DNA from: Lonicera japonica
Lineage: Eukaryota > Streptophyta > Magnoliopsida > Dipsacales > Caprifoliaceae
Assembly (NCBI GenBank): GCA_021464415.1
Contig: CM038470.1
Location: 33,098,122-33,162,121 of the forward strand
Length of the DNA: 64,000 nt
Reading direction: 5' to 3'
Under the pieces are notes generated by a model. That model was not told where the DNA came from. It saw only the letters and a list, made by a program, of their open reading frames with translations, and searched no databases. A program made the position numbers and the translations under genes. Below are positions 24,994-36,686 of this stretch, piece by piece. Positions within the stretch are counted from its first letter, which is position 1; the number at the start of each line of letters is the position of its first letter.

Positions 24994-25170
24994 GAGTTTG
25001 ACTCAGCAAATGCAGTCAAGTGGCTTCAAGGTTAAGGGCAAGGAAACCGTCCAGCCTTTTAAGATTGCAAAATCCTGAATCACAAACCATGGGATTGCAT
25101 GGTTGATTATATTCCCCGAGACGCTAAATTTTTAGCAGATAGACTTGCGAACTCGGGTCATAGTCTGTAA
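24994..25170 (+). pseudogene. RNase H-like (RVT_3) fragment
   Basis: Conceptual translation gives EFDSANAVKWLQG, an in-frame stop, then after a shift PWDCMVDYIPRDAKFLADRLANSGHSL and a stop. The pattern (E/D)xDS…AV…W and IxRDAxxxADxLAxxGH is typical of the C-terminal RNase H domain of plant non-LTR retroelements. It is a relic with at least one stop and one shift. No other retroelement domain is seen next to it. Confidence 0.6.
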
Positions 25171-25984
25171 AAAAAATAAAAAAAATACCCCATATTGATG
25201 CTGGGATTTGAGGGGTTTTTTTTTTGTTTGGGTTTGGCCTTTGCTGGACCAACAAAAAAAAGAAAAGGTGGACTTTGAATTTGGGACAAACGAAAGTGGA
25301 AAAAGAATGTTATTGCAATGTCTCTTAGATCGAACTAGTGGATTGTGTCTATGAAATTACTCTACACTAATAATATATATACGCTATTTATATTAATTTT
25401 TGAGGTAGAGTTTGTATTACTTTTGGTGTGCACATGAAATTACAAAATTCCCTTTGTTCCAAGAGCAAAGAACAACCAGCCGAGGAACAGAGGAAGCTCT
25501 ATCATATGAAATTTAAGTGCATTTAGTATCTGCGTACCAGCAAACTTTATCAAATTTAGTAATCCACTCATGTCGTATTTGCCACATTTGTTCCAAGAGC
25601 ATCCACAATGGCTTATTTGTGTAGCATAAATAGGATTTCTTTTACTGTACATGGTTGCAGAGTGGTTGAGTTTGGTAGTATAACTGTACGGTAGAATAAG
25701 TGAAAACTAAACATTTCGATAAAGCTCACTGTACTACGGAAGAGAGTAATCTGTTTGGACATGGGATGAAGAACAGAAATCCGTTTGGTATCCCACATGT
25801 AATTCTGTAATCCGTTTGGGTTTGGTCACCGTAATACTCAAATCTGTTTGACTCGTTATTTCAAAATACCGCTACTTCAAACATGAAATTTTCCGATTAT
25901 GAAATGCTATTATCTATTTTATAAAGTAAGCTTTTCTCAACACAAAGCATTTCACCAAAAAGAAGGAATTGTCATAATGAGGAC

Positions 25985-26484
25985 CAGTGGCGGAACCAGG
26001 AATAATTTTCAGGGGGGACTAAAAAAAATTTAAGCCAAATCAAACTCAATAATTATGTTTACAGACCAATTTTTTACTAAAATACTTCTCCATTATGTTT
26101 CGATATTTTAGAAAAGTTAGAAATGATATACTAAAATTAATTATATATTTTGAAATATCTTTTGATTTATAATCTAAAAAAAATGAAAATTGTATTTCAG
26201 AAAAAAAAAAAGAAGGAAAAAAAAAAAAGATAGTGACAAATGGCTGCCTCGATAAGTAAAAAAGGAAAGTGAAAACTTCATATATTACAAACTTAAACCC
26301 TGAACTTATAATGCTAATTGCACAAAGCCGCCCGCTGCTTGACAAATATTACATCCCTGTCCCTAAATTTGACAACTAATTGCACAATGGACCCACAACT
26401 TTTCCTTCCCACACATAAATCCCTGTACTCTCTGAAAATTTTCAAAAAATCCAAGTGGGCCATGGCCACGCGCCTCCGCCCCTG
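25985..26484. mobile_element. non-autonomous hAT element
   Basis: A 500-bp element with ends CAGTGGCGGAACC and the inverse CAGGGGCGGAGGC. It is flanked by perfect 8-bp duplications ATGAGGAC (25977-25984 and 26485-26492), the hAT signature. The interior is A/T homopolymer-rich and non-coding. Confidence 0.88.
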
Positions 26485-26564
26485 ATGAGGACATCACACC
26501 ACTGCTTTATGCCTTGAGAAATCAAAGAGACAACTATAGTTTGAACACTATGCTGAGATATTCC

Positions 26565-27800
26565 CAGTTGTGAATTCAACCATGGAATTGAAGATTATCC
26601 ATTTGAGTTGTGATTCGGATTGGCACGAGGATTCAAAATATCTAGTGCTTAAATATTCTAACAGAGGAGCTATGGATGGACAATGAACTTTGTGGAGGCG
26701 AAGGTTGTGCTTATGCATTGGCAAGGCTTGTTCTTATACATACATGGCTTATAGGACCTCTTGTCTTGATTTTGCTTGGATTCTTTGTTGCAACTGGGAT
26801 ATTGTTGTTTCACTCCATTTTGGGGTTTGGACTTGCGCTGTTTTTTTTAAGGAGAATGTCAATTATCAAAAGGAAACAGGGAGAATTATTAAAAATGGTA
26901 TGAGGAACACACAAGGCGGCTTCAGACGTAGTCTTGTAATTTATACTCTATCCCAAATTAACAATCCATCTGTGACTCACTTTTTTTGCAAAAAATTCAA
27001 TGATCAATGATTAAGAACATATTTGGAACATAGATTACGTCTCAAAAGGGAAACAAGGCTCTTCATTTGGGACATCCCAAAAAGTAAACCAAACTCTTAA
27101 ATTTGGGACAGTTGGAGTGAAAAGTTTGCAATTGCCTTGTCTTTTAAATTAAACTAAAGGAATATCTATCTGTTGCTATGATATTATTTTATATATTGAA
27201 TTACATCACATTTGTACATGATTGCATAACCCATTCCTGCAATGCGCAAGTCCATCACCACACTACTAGTTCTGAGACAGATTAACCATTTTTGAAGCTT
27301 TTCTTGAATTCAATAACGTGTGTATATCTTATTTCCTGCTATGCTATATATCCTTCTAAGGTGAATGGTCTGTGTGTCAAAGGAAATAGGGAAAGGATAT
27401 AAAATGGTACGAGGAACATACAAGGCAGCTTGTAGTGTAGTCGTGTAACATCCCAAATGAATAGTCCATTTGTGACTTTATGTAACTTGCAATGCATTTG
27501 TACATTACACCGTCTGCCTACCTCTTTTGAATGACCCCATCTTACACGTTGTAACAATATTAATCAGATTTTGGGAAGCAACTGAAGCTCCATTTTGTGG
27601 CAGCTGAGAGGGACTGAAAGTAACATGTTCAGTGTGGCGTGGTGCTGCTCACAGTGAGATCGGTTTTTTGGTCATATTTATGTACGCTCTACTTTATCCG
27701 AGAATTTTGTATTTTGCTAGAAAAAATCTACTAATGTTTAATGTTGGAGGAAGAACCCATTGCGTATTAGCTTTTGGTTAGGAAGTTACGAACCGCACTC
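26565..27800 (+). repeat. non-coding block, right-facing arm of a large inverted duplication
   Basis: Pieces of this block recur in reverse orientation at 29495-30255. These include ACCATGGAAT…ATCCATTTGAGTTG near 26580 (inverse near 30240), a GGAAACAGGG…GGTATGAGGAAC motif near 26875 (inverse near 29980) and AACTGAAGC…GACTGAAAGTAAC near 27590 (inverse near 29640). The GGAAAC…GAGGAAC motif also recurs near 24700 and 27385. Short open frames at 26676-27010 are not conserved and I do not call them genes. Confidence 0.6.
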
Positions 27801-28289
27801 TCAATTTGTTAGCGAAGAGCTCAGTTTGTTTAAAGCTCTAGTTGCAACTCGCAAGCAACTATTTCCATAATACTTGTTTATTTTCATTCGTGGATGCTTG
27901 GTTTTAGTTTAGTCGTGTATATATATATATGTGTCTTCCTATTATGGCTACCATTTTCAAACTTTGGGTACTAGCTTGCTTTTATTTTTGTAAGCTTAGT
28001 TGTACGAGAAGCTTGCTCAATTCATGCATTCAACTACAAGCACAAAGGAAAATAACTATTCTTTCGTCTTTCTAATGCATGTATATTGAGCCTTCAACGT
28101 GTAGAAACTAAATTGAACAGACTATGTTGAAAATATCAATTCATATAACGTGTAAAGAGTCTACTATTCTTTTCTTGGTATGCTTTGAATTAAAAGTTCA
28201 ACATCATTAAAAGCCATATTGGATACAGGCGCACATGCAATGCGCGTGCACGTCTTATTCTCATGCACATGTGAAATTTAACATAAAAT

Positions 28290-28582
28290 TATTGTTGGCT
28301 CAGTGATTAGAAATTTTATTTTCAATCTTTAGATCGTGAATTCGAACCTAGTAAACTACATATTTTGCTCAAAATAAGTGATGGGGGTAACATAAGAAAA
28401 ACACCAAAAATTTGGTCTCATAACTGCTTCTACATGCTTTCGATTTTGTAATAGTATAGATTAGTTCACCATATATTTTGCTCAAAGTAAAAGCGATAGA
28501 GGTAAAATAGGAAAATCGTCAAAAAATTAATGTAATAATCGCTTTCACCTGCTTTCATTTTATAATGGTATGGATAAATATT
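28290..28582 (+). repeat. SINE-like sequence with tRNA-type boxes and duplicated tail
   Basis: TTGGCTCAGTG at 28295-28305 resembles a Pol III A box, and GAATTCGAACC at 28338-28348 resembles a B box. A tail of about 110 bp is then present twice in tandem (ATATTTTGCTCAAA at about 28361 and 28475). The arrangement fits an old tRNA-derived SINE. The 3' end and target-site duplication are unclear. Confidence 0.5.
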
Positions 28583-28599
28583 CTCATCCTAGTAAATAA

Positions 28600-29490
28600 A
28601 TTTTGTTATTATTGATCATGTTGAAATGAGTGTATTCTTAAAAAAGTGTGATTGTCTAACGTGGGACAGAGTAAATATGTATCAACTATATTTGGTGTTT
28701 TTTGATTTCGCCATGTCTCCATTGAATATTGAATAAGAAATTTCTGTTGTAGAATTCCTTGTTGATTTATTAGGTCATTTGGACTTGGGTACTACGACAA
28801 TGATCCAGATTAGGCTTAAGTACATTTTTCTTTTCTTTTCTTTCTAGGAGTTAAGACTGGGGTACTTTTCAATGGGCATTGATGGAACAAGTACCTAAAG
28901 CTAATTTTTGAAAGAAAATAAAATACCTGACTCTAATTTTGACAATTTGTAACATCCGAGACCAAATGACCAAAACCAAAAATCCATGAACGAAAATATA
29001 AATGCAACAAGGGAATAACTGCTTGCCACTAGAGCTTAAAACGAACTGAGCTCTTCACAATCTAATTCAGCATGCACGGCTCGTTTCAAGCTTGGTTCGA
29101 ACTCATTCGTTGACTTAGCAAATCCTTTTACTACAATAACAAAGAAAATCCCTCTCCACTCCGAATGAGACTCGAAATCAGTACATCTCCCGAACTATCT
29201 AAGCTCAGCTTGAGCACGATTGATTGATCACCAGAAGCCTTAGTTCAAGATAAAAAACAAATTAGCGTGGATGTCTCATTCACATATATGTATATACAGC
29301 TCTTAACATTAACAATGACCTAAAAAAGCACATTCACATAAACATTACTATTTCTTTCATTTTTTTTTCTGATTTCTCCTTCAAAAAGAAAGCGCCTTTT
29401 GAAGATTAGTTATATAACACTTACGAGTCAACAGTCAAGGAGCAAGAAAAAATATATTCAATCCATCCTAACTTTCTAACAGCTAAATAT
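28600..29490. other. gene-free stretch
   Basis: No gene, RNA or clear transposon end recognised. AT-rich DNA. Confidence 0.45.
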
Positions 29491-29494
29491 GTAG

Positions 29495-30255
29495 TGGGTT
29501 CTTCCCAACATCAAAACATTAGTAGATATATAAACCGAAACACAATTCTCGGAGAAAATTGCATGTTTATAACTATGACCAAAAACCCAATCTCACTGCC
29601 TGTAGCACCACGCTACACTGGAAATGTTACTTTCAGTCCCTCTCAACTGCACATAACAAAGCTTCAATTGCTTCGCAAAACCTGATAAACATTGTAAATA
29701 TATGTGCAAGACAATTAGGTGTAATGTAAAGCCATCCATATTGCCTTACCAATACTAATAGTTTTAGCACAATTGCGAAGCGCATAATTTTTAATCCATC
29801 TCTCCCATATTAAGAGTCTGCTTTTCTAATTTTTCAGGACGTCCCAAATTAATAATAACCACACAATAACTGTATCTCGTTAGAGAGTGAAAAAGTTAGA
29901 AATGGACTCTTAATTTGGGTTGAAGTGTAAATTACAGGAATACGTCACAAGCTGCCTTGTACGTTCCTCAGACCATTTCACATCCTTTCTCTGTTTCCTC
30001 TGAAACTTTAACATTCATCTTAAAAGGATAAAGGACAACTGAAAATAAGACATATACACATGTAATTAAATAACATAGAGAAGCTTAAAAGTAGTAACAG
30101 TAGCACGTAGATGGAGTTAAGTAGTGCAGAAATGGGTTATGTCATCATATTCAATATAGATATTCCACTATATTCTAAAAGACATTGCAATTGCCAATCT
30201 GGATCGCAACTCAAATGGACGATCTTCTATTCCATGGTTGATTCACAAACAGGAA
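29495..30255 (-). repeat. non-coding block, inverted arm
   Basis: Reverse-complement partner of parts of 26565-27800. Its segment 29495-29800 also matches 9120-9480 next to the first PPR gene. Order is conserved through the arm, so it was duplicated as one piece and then inverted. No coding frame is conserved. Confidence 0.6.
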
Positions 30256-30840
30256 GATCTCCTAGTCTGGTGCTGAAACTATAATTTTACCTCTTTGTTT
30301 CTAAAGGTATAAAGCAGAGGTGTGAATTCCTCATTTTCTGTCTTGTAGAGGTTTAGACTGACTACCCATCCTTTCCTCTATATTTTCTTGAACTTTGAAG
30401 TTTACATAGAAAAGTGTGCTCGGTTTCCCTTTTGCTAGACCATAATATTTCATTGTGACCGAATATCTATCTTTTCTTTAAAAAAATCTTTTCTGTCTGT
30501 TTTAATTTTTTCCTTTTAAACACCAAGTTTTAGACTGAGAAAGGCAATGAAGAAACTACAGTATCATACTATTACTTCAATTGCAAAGAAATATTTAAAT
30601 TAAAGAAAGGCTATGAGCAAGCTGATAAAATTATTGACGGGCAATGAACATTGTGGCCTATAGTATGTGAATGTTATCAAGGAATTTCTTTGTCAAAGAA
30701 ATCCATATAATCAATTCTCAGAGTATATTTTGCGGTTGAATTAGCTTTTAATCATTTGGTATGTCTATTTGCGAATATTAAATTTTGTCTGTGAATCTAT
30801 TGTGGGGAGTTAAACAAATATTTTCTGGCATCAATGTCAG

Positions 30841-30915
30841 AGGTGAAGGTAGAAAGGCAAAAGGTACTTAACCAAAAGGGATGTGTTGTATGGATCACTG
30901 GTTTGAATGGTTCAG
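30841..30915 (+). pseudogene. orphan APS kinase exon
   Basis: A 75-bp segment preceded by an acceptor-like …CAATGTCAG and followed by a donor-like GTTTGT. It encodes EVKVERQKVLNQKGCVVWIT followed by GLNGSG. Plant adenylyl-sulfate kinase has this region just before its P loop (GLSGSGKST), and the exon ends where Lys-Ser-Thr would start in the next exon. APS kinase makes PAPS from APS and ATP. I find no other exon of the gene nearby: an RTE LINE starts 115 bp downstream and an F-box gene follows on the other strand. It is therefore probably a gene fragment rather than a gene. The usual second Ser of the loop is Asn here. Confidence 0.72.
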
Positions 30916-31029
30916 GTTTGTAACTTTGTTTCCGATTATGGACTTTCTTTACTTTCAGCCCCAGGTTTAACGTGAAAGTAGAGTATAATCAAACACATTT
31001 TTTAGAGGTTTGGTTCAGCATTAATAATT

Positions 31030-34000
31030 AACTCCGCCAGTGTTACTTCAATGCTGCCGGTCCCAAGCCCGGATAAAGGAGGAGGGTTGTGTTAGGCAGT
31101 CGACAGCCAACGTCAAACTAAGTCGAATCTTCATGACATGGACAAACGATATAATAGTGTTAATGCTAGGTCGTTGCCCAGAAGCAACGCCCTGGATCGC
31201 TCGAGTCCAGTGACAAATGAGCAAGGGCCGCTACATCGCCGCCTGGATGTAGTGAAAAATAAGCAAGGGTTCCCGCATCTTTGTGAACGGGTGCAGGTAA
31301 AGAAGCTAGTTCATGAGAGGAGGATTCGTTTTGGGACTTGGAATATAGGCACACTTACAGGAAAATCTATGGAAATAGTTGACACAATGATCAGGAGGAG
31401 GATCAATTTCATGTGCCTTCAAGAAACTAAGTCGGTTGGAGCTAAGGCGAAGGAATTAGACACTTCGGGTTTTAAGCTTTGGTACACTGGTAAGGTTAAG
31501 TCGAGAAATGGAGTGGGTATAATTGTCGAGAAATGGAGTGGGTATAATTGTCGACAAATGGTTGAAGAAGGACATTGTAGATGTAAAGAGGGTAGGAGAT
31601 AGGATCCTAACCCTAAAATTTGTAGTGGAGCAAGATACTTTTAATGTGATCAGTGCTTATGCACCTCAGGTCGGGTGTGAAGAACACCTCAAGATAAAAT
31701 TTTGGGAGGACTTGGAAGGCTTGATCCAGGATATACCACTTAGAGAAAAGATTTTCCTAGGAGGGGATCTGAATGGGCACATAGGGAGCTCTTCTAGAAA
31801 CTATAGGGGGTGCATGGAGGTTATGGCATTGGGGTGGTAAATACCGAGGGAAAATCTATCCTTGATTTCTCGTCTGCTTATGATCTTACGGTTGCAAATA
31901 CATGTTTTAAGAAGCGGGAGGAACATCTCATCACATACAAGAGTGGGGCAACATGCTCCCAGATCGACTTCTTCCTCTTTAGGAAAGGAGATAGAAAGAG
32001 TTGAATGGACTGTAAAGTCATACCTGGAGAGAGCTTGACTACTCAACATAGAGTCCTTGTGATGGATATACGAGTTAAGGGGAAAGTGAAGAGAAGGGGC
32101 CAAGGTAAGGTTTCAAGAATTAGATGGTGGCATTTGAAGGGTGAAAAACAAAGGATCTTTCAACACAAGGTGCTGGAGGGAGGGTTTTTGGGAGGCAAAC
32201 AGAAGCGCAAATAATATGTGGGATAAGGCGGCCGAGGGGATCAGGAAGATAGCTAAAGAGACGTTGGGTGAATCAAGAGGATGTGGACCTAAGGATAAAG
32301 AATCTTGGTGGTGGGATGATAGTGTACAAGATAAAGTTAAGGTAAAAAGGAAATGCTTTAAAGCTTGGTCTCTATGTAAGAATGCGAAAAATTGGGAATC
32401 TTACAAAGAAGCAAAGAAAGAGACTAAGAAGGCGGTTAGTGAGTCGAGGACTAAAGCTTTTGATGGATTATACCAATCTTTAGGCACCAAAGATGGGGAA
32501 AAAGCTATTTACCGACTTGCTAAGGGTCGAGAAAGGAAGACAAAAGACTTGGATCAAGTGAGATGCATTAAGGACGAAGAAGGTAATGTTCTGGTTAAAG
32601 AACAAGACATACAAGAGAGATGGAAGAATTATTTTCACAAATTATTTAATGAAGGTTATGAGATTTTAGCATGTGGAGATGAGCTGAACATGCGAGAGGA
32701 TGACCAAAATTTCACCTTTTATCGCAGAATTCAAGAAAAGGAAGTGAAAGAAGCATTGAAACGTATGGATAGTGGTAAAGCAGTTAGGCCAGATAGTATA
32801 CCTATTGAGGTTTGGAAGGGTCTAGGTGATAAAGGCGTTGGTTGGCTCACAAGGTTTTTCAATGAGATATTGAGGTCAAAGAAGATGCCGGAAGAATGGA
32901 GGAGAAGCACCCTAATCCCGATCTATAAGAATAAGGGGGATATACAAAATTGCGCCAATTACAGGGGGATTAAACTCATGAGTCATACTATGAAATTATG
33001 GGAAAGGGTGATTGAGCGGAGACTAAGAAAGGAAACTAGCATTTTAGATAATCAATTTGGTTTTATGCCCAGAAGGTCGACCATGGAAGCAATTTACTTG
33101 TTGCGGCGTTTGATGGAGCAATATCGAAGGGATCAAAAGGACCTACACATGGTTTTCATTGACTTGGAGAAGGCGTACGATAGGGTACCCAGAGAGATTT
33201 TGTGGAAAGCCCTAGAGAATAAAGGGGTTAGGATTGCCTATATTCATGTTATAAAGGACATGTATGAAGGAGCTATGACTAGTGTGAGAACACATAGTGG
33301 GTCCACAGAAGATTTTCCTATAACTATAGGACTACACCAAGGGTCAGCTTTGAGCCCTTATCTGTTTACCTTGGTCTTGGATGTACTCACGGAACACATT
33401 CAAGAGCCAGCACCGCGATGTATGCTGTTTGCAGAGGATATTGTCTTAGTGGGTGAGTCCAGAGAAGAGCTAAATGAGAAGGTGGAAACTTGGAGACAAA
33501 CTTTAGAAGCGCATGGATTTCGTTTAAGCAGAAGTAAGACAATATATGGATTGCAAGTTCAGTAAAAGGTGGAGCACTACTAACTTAGAGGTAAAAGTTG
33601 GGGACAATGTCATACCACAAGTCACTCGGTTTAAGTATCTTGGATTCATTATACAAGAAGATGGGGAGATAGAGGGAGATGTAAACCACCGGATTCAAGC
33701 AGGATGGTTGAAATGGAGGAAAGCTTCGGGTGTGTTATGTGATAAAAAGGTACCACTCAAGTTAAAAGGAAAATTCTATCGTACTGCGGTTAGACCAGCG
33801 ATGTTGTATGGGACTGAGTGTTGGGCGGTCAAAAGCCAACACGAGAATAAACTAAATGTAGCTGAGATGAGAATGTTGAGATGGATGAGTGGCAAGAATA
33901 GGAAAGATAAGATCAGGAATGTTACCATCAGAGAGGGAGTTGGGGTGGCACCTATTACAGAAAAGATGGTTGAATCTCGACTTAGATGGTTTGGGCATGT

Positions 34001-34226
34001 ATGGAGGAGACCTGTAGATGCCGTGGTTAGGAGAGTTGATCATATGGAGGGAAGCCTAGTTATTAGAGGCAGAGGAAGACCTAGAAAAACTATAGGTGAA
34101 ACTATTAAGAAGGATTTAGAGGCAAATGGTTTCACTAAAGATATGATTCATGACAGACCACCATGGCGTCGTTTGATCCATGTAGCCGACCTCACCTAGT
34201 GGGATAAAGGCTTGTTGTTGTTGTTG
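31030..34226 (+). mobile_element. RTE-clade LINE, near full length
   Basis: A 3.2 kb non-LTR retrotransposon flanked by perfect 20-bp direct repeats (TTGGTTCAGCATTAATAATT at 31010-31029 and 34227-34246). The 5' end carries a leader with CCCGGATAAAGGAGGAGGG. The 3' end is a short (TTG)n run rather than poly(A), as is usual for plant RTE elements. The single ORF encodes endonuclease and reverse transcriptase but is broken. It lies just downstream of the orphan APS kinase exon, perhaps in what was its intron. Confidence 0.93.
31138..34199 (+). pseudogene. RTE LINE endonuclease-reverse transcriptase (broken)
   Basis: Start ATG at 31138. The endonuclease part begins RIRFGTWNIGTLTGKS, with CLQETK, then GGDLNGHIG. 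The reverse transcriptase shows [35 protein letters not shown] and LFAED, then the RTE-type end WFGHVWRRP. The frame shifts at 31501-31550 (a 25-bp unit repeated in tandem), near 31830, near 32180 and near 33545. A TGA interrupts it at about 32002-32004. The reverse transcriptase active site reads FAED, where FADD is expected (codon GAG at 33434-33436). This copy is inactive. The family is recognisable throughout, so the decay is modest. Confidence 0.92.
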
Positions 34227-34436
34227 TTGGTTCAGCATTAATAATTCAGAGTTCAACATTATAAGAAAAACAAAATGATTGTAGGACAATGAACAAGCTT
34301 GACTGAGTAGTGGCATATACACAGTATTGGCCGAAGATTGATCTAGTATTAGAACCCCCACAAGAATAACACTGTCAATTTTGCAATAAGACACAAATGC
34401 ATAATTACATCTTTCAAACAAAAGAAATAAGGTTGT

Positions 34437-34745
34437 TTAGGATCCGGTCTGCGAGTTTTAAAAATTTTGGGATGCGATCCCTCAACTTTTTTTTTAAAAG
34501 GATTTGGTTCCTTGAGATACTCTTTTATGGTATCTACCTTTGGGGAGGACTCATATACTATGCAATAAATTCTAATTTTCTCAGCATAGATGCTAGTATC
34601 TCTCGGCACATATACTAATTTTTTAGGTGCAGATACTAGTATCTGCTCCAAGAGATACTAGATATACCAAAACAAAGCATCTAATGGGACAACATCCTTT
34701 TAAAAAAAAAGTTGAGGGACCAGATCCAATTTTTTTCAAAAAGAA
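34437..34745. repeat. MITE-like inverted-repeat element
   Basis: The left part (GATCCCTCAACTTTTTTTTT followed by AAAAGG) matches the inverse of the right part (GGTCCCTCAACTTTTTTTTT followed by AAAAGG). Inside, TAGTATCT words occur in both orientations. Non-coding, about 300 bp. Confidence 0.6.
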
Positions 34746-35075
34746 AACAACGAATCAAAAGTTATAGGATTTTTAATTGAACCAACATCAAACACCCTTT
34801 CAACTCAGATACAAATGATATTAATTCTAACATGCCTGAAGTCAATAATTTGGACCATCGCTTCACGAAACTGCAATCTCTAGTAATTATCTACATCATT
34901 CAATATCGCATGCAGTTTATGCATATTTATGGGTGATACTTTTTCTCTGTTCTATAAACTATATGTACCAAATCTACTTCACCCACTAGCGAACAGACTA
35001 AAATGTCCAATTACTGCAACAAAGACCTTTGCAAAACAGACATCATAAACAAATGAGTAAATAAAACATATAGAA

Positions 35076-36365
35076 CTACAAAAGTATAAGTGCCAAAGAA
35101 TTGAAAGTCCAGATGAAAGAAGTGCGTACCTTGAGATTTTCACCTTTTGAAACATCCTTGAGAGAAATCAAGCTAGGAACATAAGCAATTGCATGAAATT
35201 TGGAACTGACCCCATTGATTTCAAGTTCATACTCAAAAGCTTCAGATTTGGGATTATATAACATGATATACTGATTGTTAAATATCACCAAAATTTCACC
35301 ATTTCCTTTTCTCATTATTGGCTCGTAAGCGTCAAAGCCGGACCAAGTTTTGTGGGTAATGACAAAGTCCTTGTTCCAAGACTCTTTCACTCCATAATCT
35401 TTCATCACCCATATGACAATACGATTACCAACTTCATAATCAAAGTTACAATAATTGAAGTCACATATAGAAAGATTCCCATTTATCACACCCAGCCGCA
35501 TTTGATGACTATATTCCCCATCTGTCAGATCAAACTCAGATGGCTCAGGAACTGCACGAAATTGTTCGCTCTCAAAGTCAAAAGAACCAATAAAGGGACA
35601 TTTACCACTTAAAGTAATGACAATCCAGTGAAGGGCTCCATTGAGAAAAGCATTAAAATTAAGATTCCGAATAGGGTAAGGAGCAATACCAAGGCTTCTC
35701 CATAAGCCTTCACCAAGTGTGTATATCTTGGCCCAGTATTCGCCACTGCTATAGTATCTTAAAACCACCTTGTATTGATTGGTGTTGTGGCTAAAACCAA
35801 AAGCACAGTCATCACTATCGAAATTTATAGCACGTGCAGGTTTTGGAAGGGTAATGTACTCCCTAAGGACCGGATTACAGATATAGATATTGCAAGCCTC
35901 ATTGAAATCAGGAGAGATGAGTTGAGACAAGCAAGCCAAGCCATTGCAAGAATTGATCGACCCAGTTGGAACATTGGGCAGGTTAATCTTGGGGATGAAC
36001 AGGAGCTTGTTGCTGGGGCAGGACGGGGATTCGGGGTCGACCAAATGAAGTCTTCTGGAATGGCATTTTTTGTTGAGGCATTTTATCAAACAGCTGGTAG
36101 GCGACCTCGAGAGGTGAATTTGTGCAAATTCAGAAGTGGAGATAAGGGCCAACCAGGTCTTGCAGACAAGGAGGCAATAGAAGAGGGTCTTGATTGGGAC
36201 TCTTGAGAGTATTTCAAATACTATAGGGGTGGGGAGATATGGAATAGTAATGGGCTTATCATCTTCTTCACATTTTTGGTCTTGATTTTGATGGATTTTG
36301 GTTTGTGATTGGAATGGTGCCTTTCTTTTTTTGCTAGTACTACTACTATCAGTAATACTATTCAT
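35076..36365 (-). CDS. F-box protein with F-box-associated (FBA) region
   Basis: The open frame gives 429 residues from ATG at 36365. After a Ser/Lys-rich leader with a basic KKRK, the F-box spans about residues 42-85 (IPYLPTPIVFEILSRVPIKT…CLLVCKTWLALI). A plant F-box-associated region follows: SCNGLACL, NIYICNPVLREYITLP, AFGFSHNTNQYKVVL, GALHWIV, FDFESEQFRAVPEP. F-box proteins link targets to SKP1-cullin ubiquitin ligases; the target here is unknown. The last 18 codons may not be coding. At 35124-35130 the minus strand reads CTCAAG|GTACGC, a strong 5' splice site, so the true end may lie in a downstream exon I could not identify. I see no TATA box that I trust. Confidence 0.88.
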   Translation of the reverse strand: MNSITDSSSTSKKRKAPFQSQTKIHQNQDQKCEEDDKPITIPYLPTPIVFEILSRVPIKTLFYCLLVCKTWLALISTSEFAQIHLSRSPTSCLIKCLNKKCHSRRLHLVDPESPSCPSNKLLFIPKINLPNVPTGSINSCNGLACLSQLISPDFNEACNIYICNPVLREYITLPKPARAINFDSDDCAFGFSHNTNQYKVVLRYYSSGEYWAKIYTLGEGLWRSLGIAPYPIRNLNFNAFLNGALHWIVITLSGKCPFIGSFDFESEQFRAVPEPSEFDLTDGEYSHQMRLGVINGNLSICDFNYCNFDYEVGNRIVIWVMKDYGVKESWNKDFVITHKTWSGFDAYEPIMRKGNGEILVIFNNQYIMLYNPKSEAFEYELEINGVSSKFHAIAYVPSLISLKDVSKGENLKVRTSFIWTFNSLALILL

Positions 36366-36686
36366 TGTGATTGCTTCAAATTCAAAGAAAATGGGAATGG
36401 TTTCCTTTGATTTATGTTTGTATGCAAGTAATAGGCTTGTAATTGTAACTGGCAGTAGCAGTTATGCCCGTGGGGGAGTTTTTCTCTCCCAAATGGCAAA
36501 ACCGCTGAAGATAAAATTATTTCCATTTCAAATTAATCCCCTCTTTTTGGTTTTCTAACATCTACAAGGATTTGCATTTTAAATGATAAAAAAAATGATG
36601 ATATCATAACCAGAACAATTATTTATATTTGGAGAGCAATTTACAACTTTATGAAAATTATATAAGGTTTTTATATAAATTTTTTT

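Noticed and set aside
26676..27010. Small membrane protein with hydrophobic stretch
   Set aside because: Related copies of this DNA (for example near 24600 and 29950) do not keep the frame, so it is probably non-coding.
35352..36206. Plus-strand open frames across the F-box gene
   Set aside because: They are antisense shadows of a well-supported F-box coding sequence.
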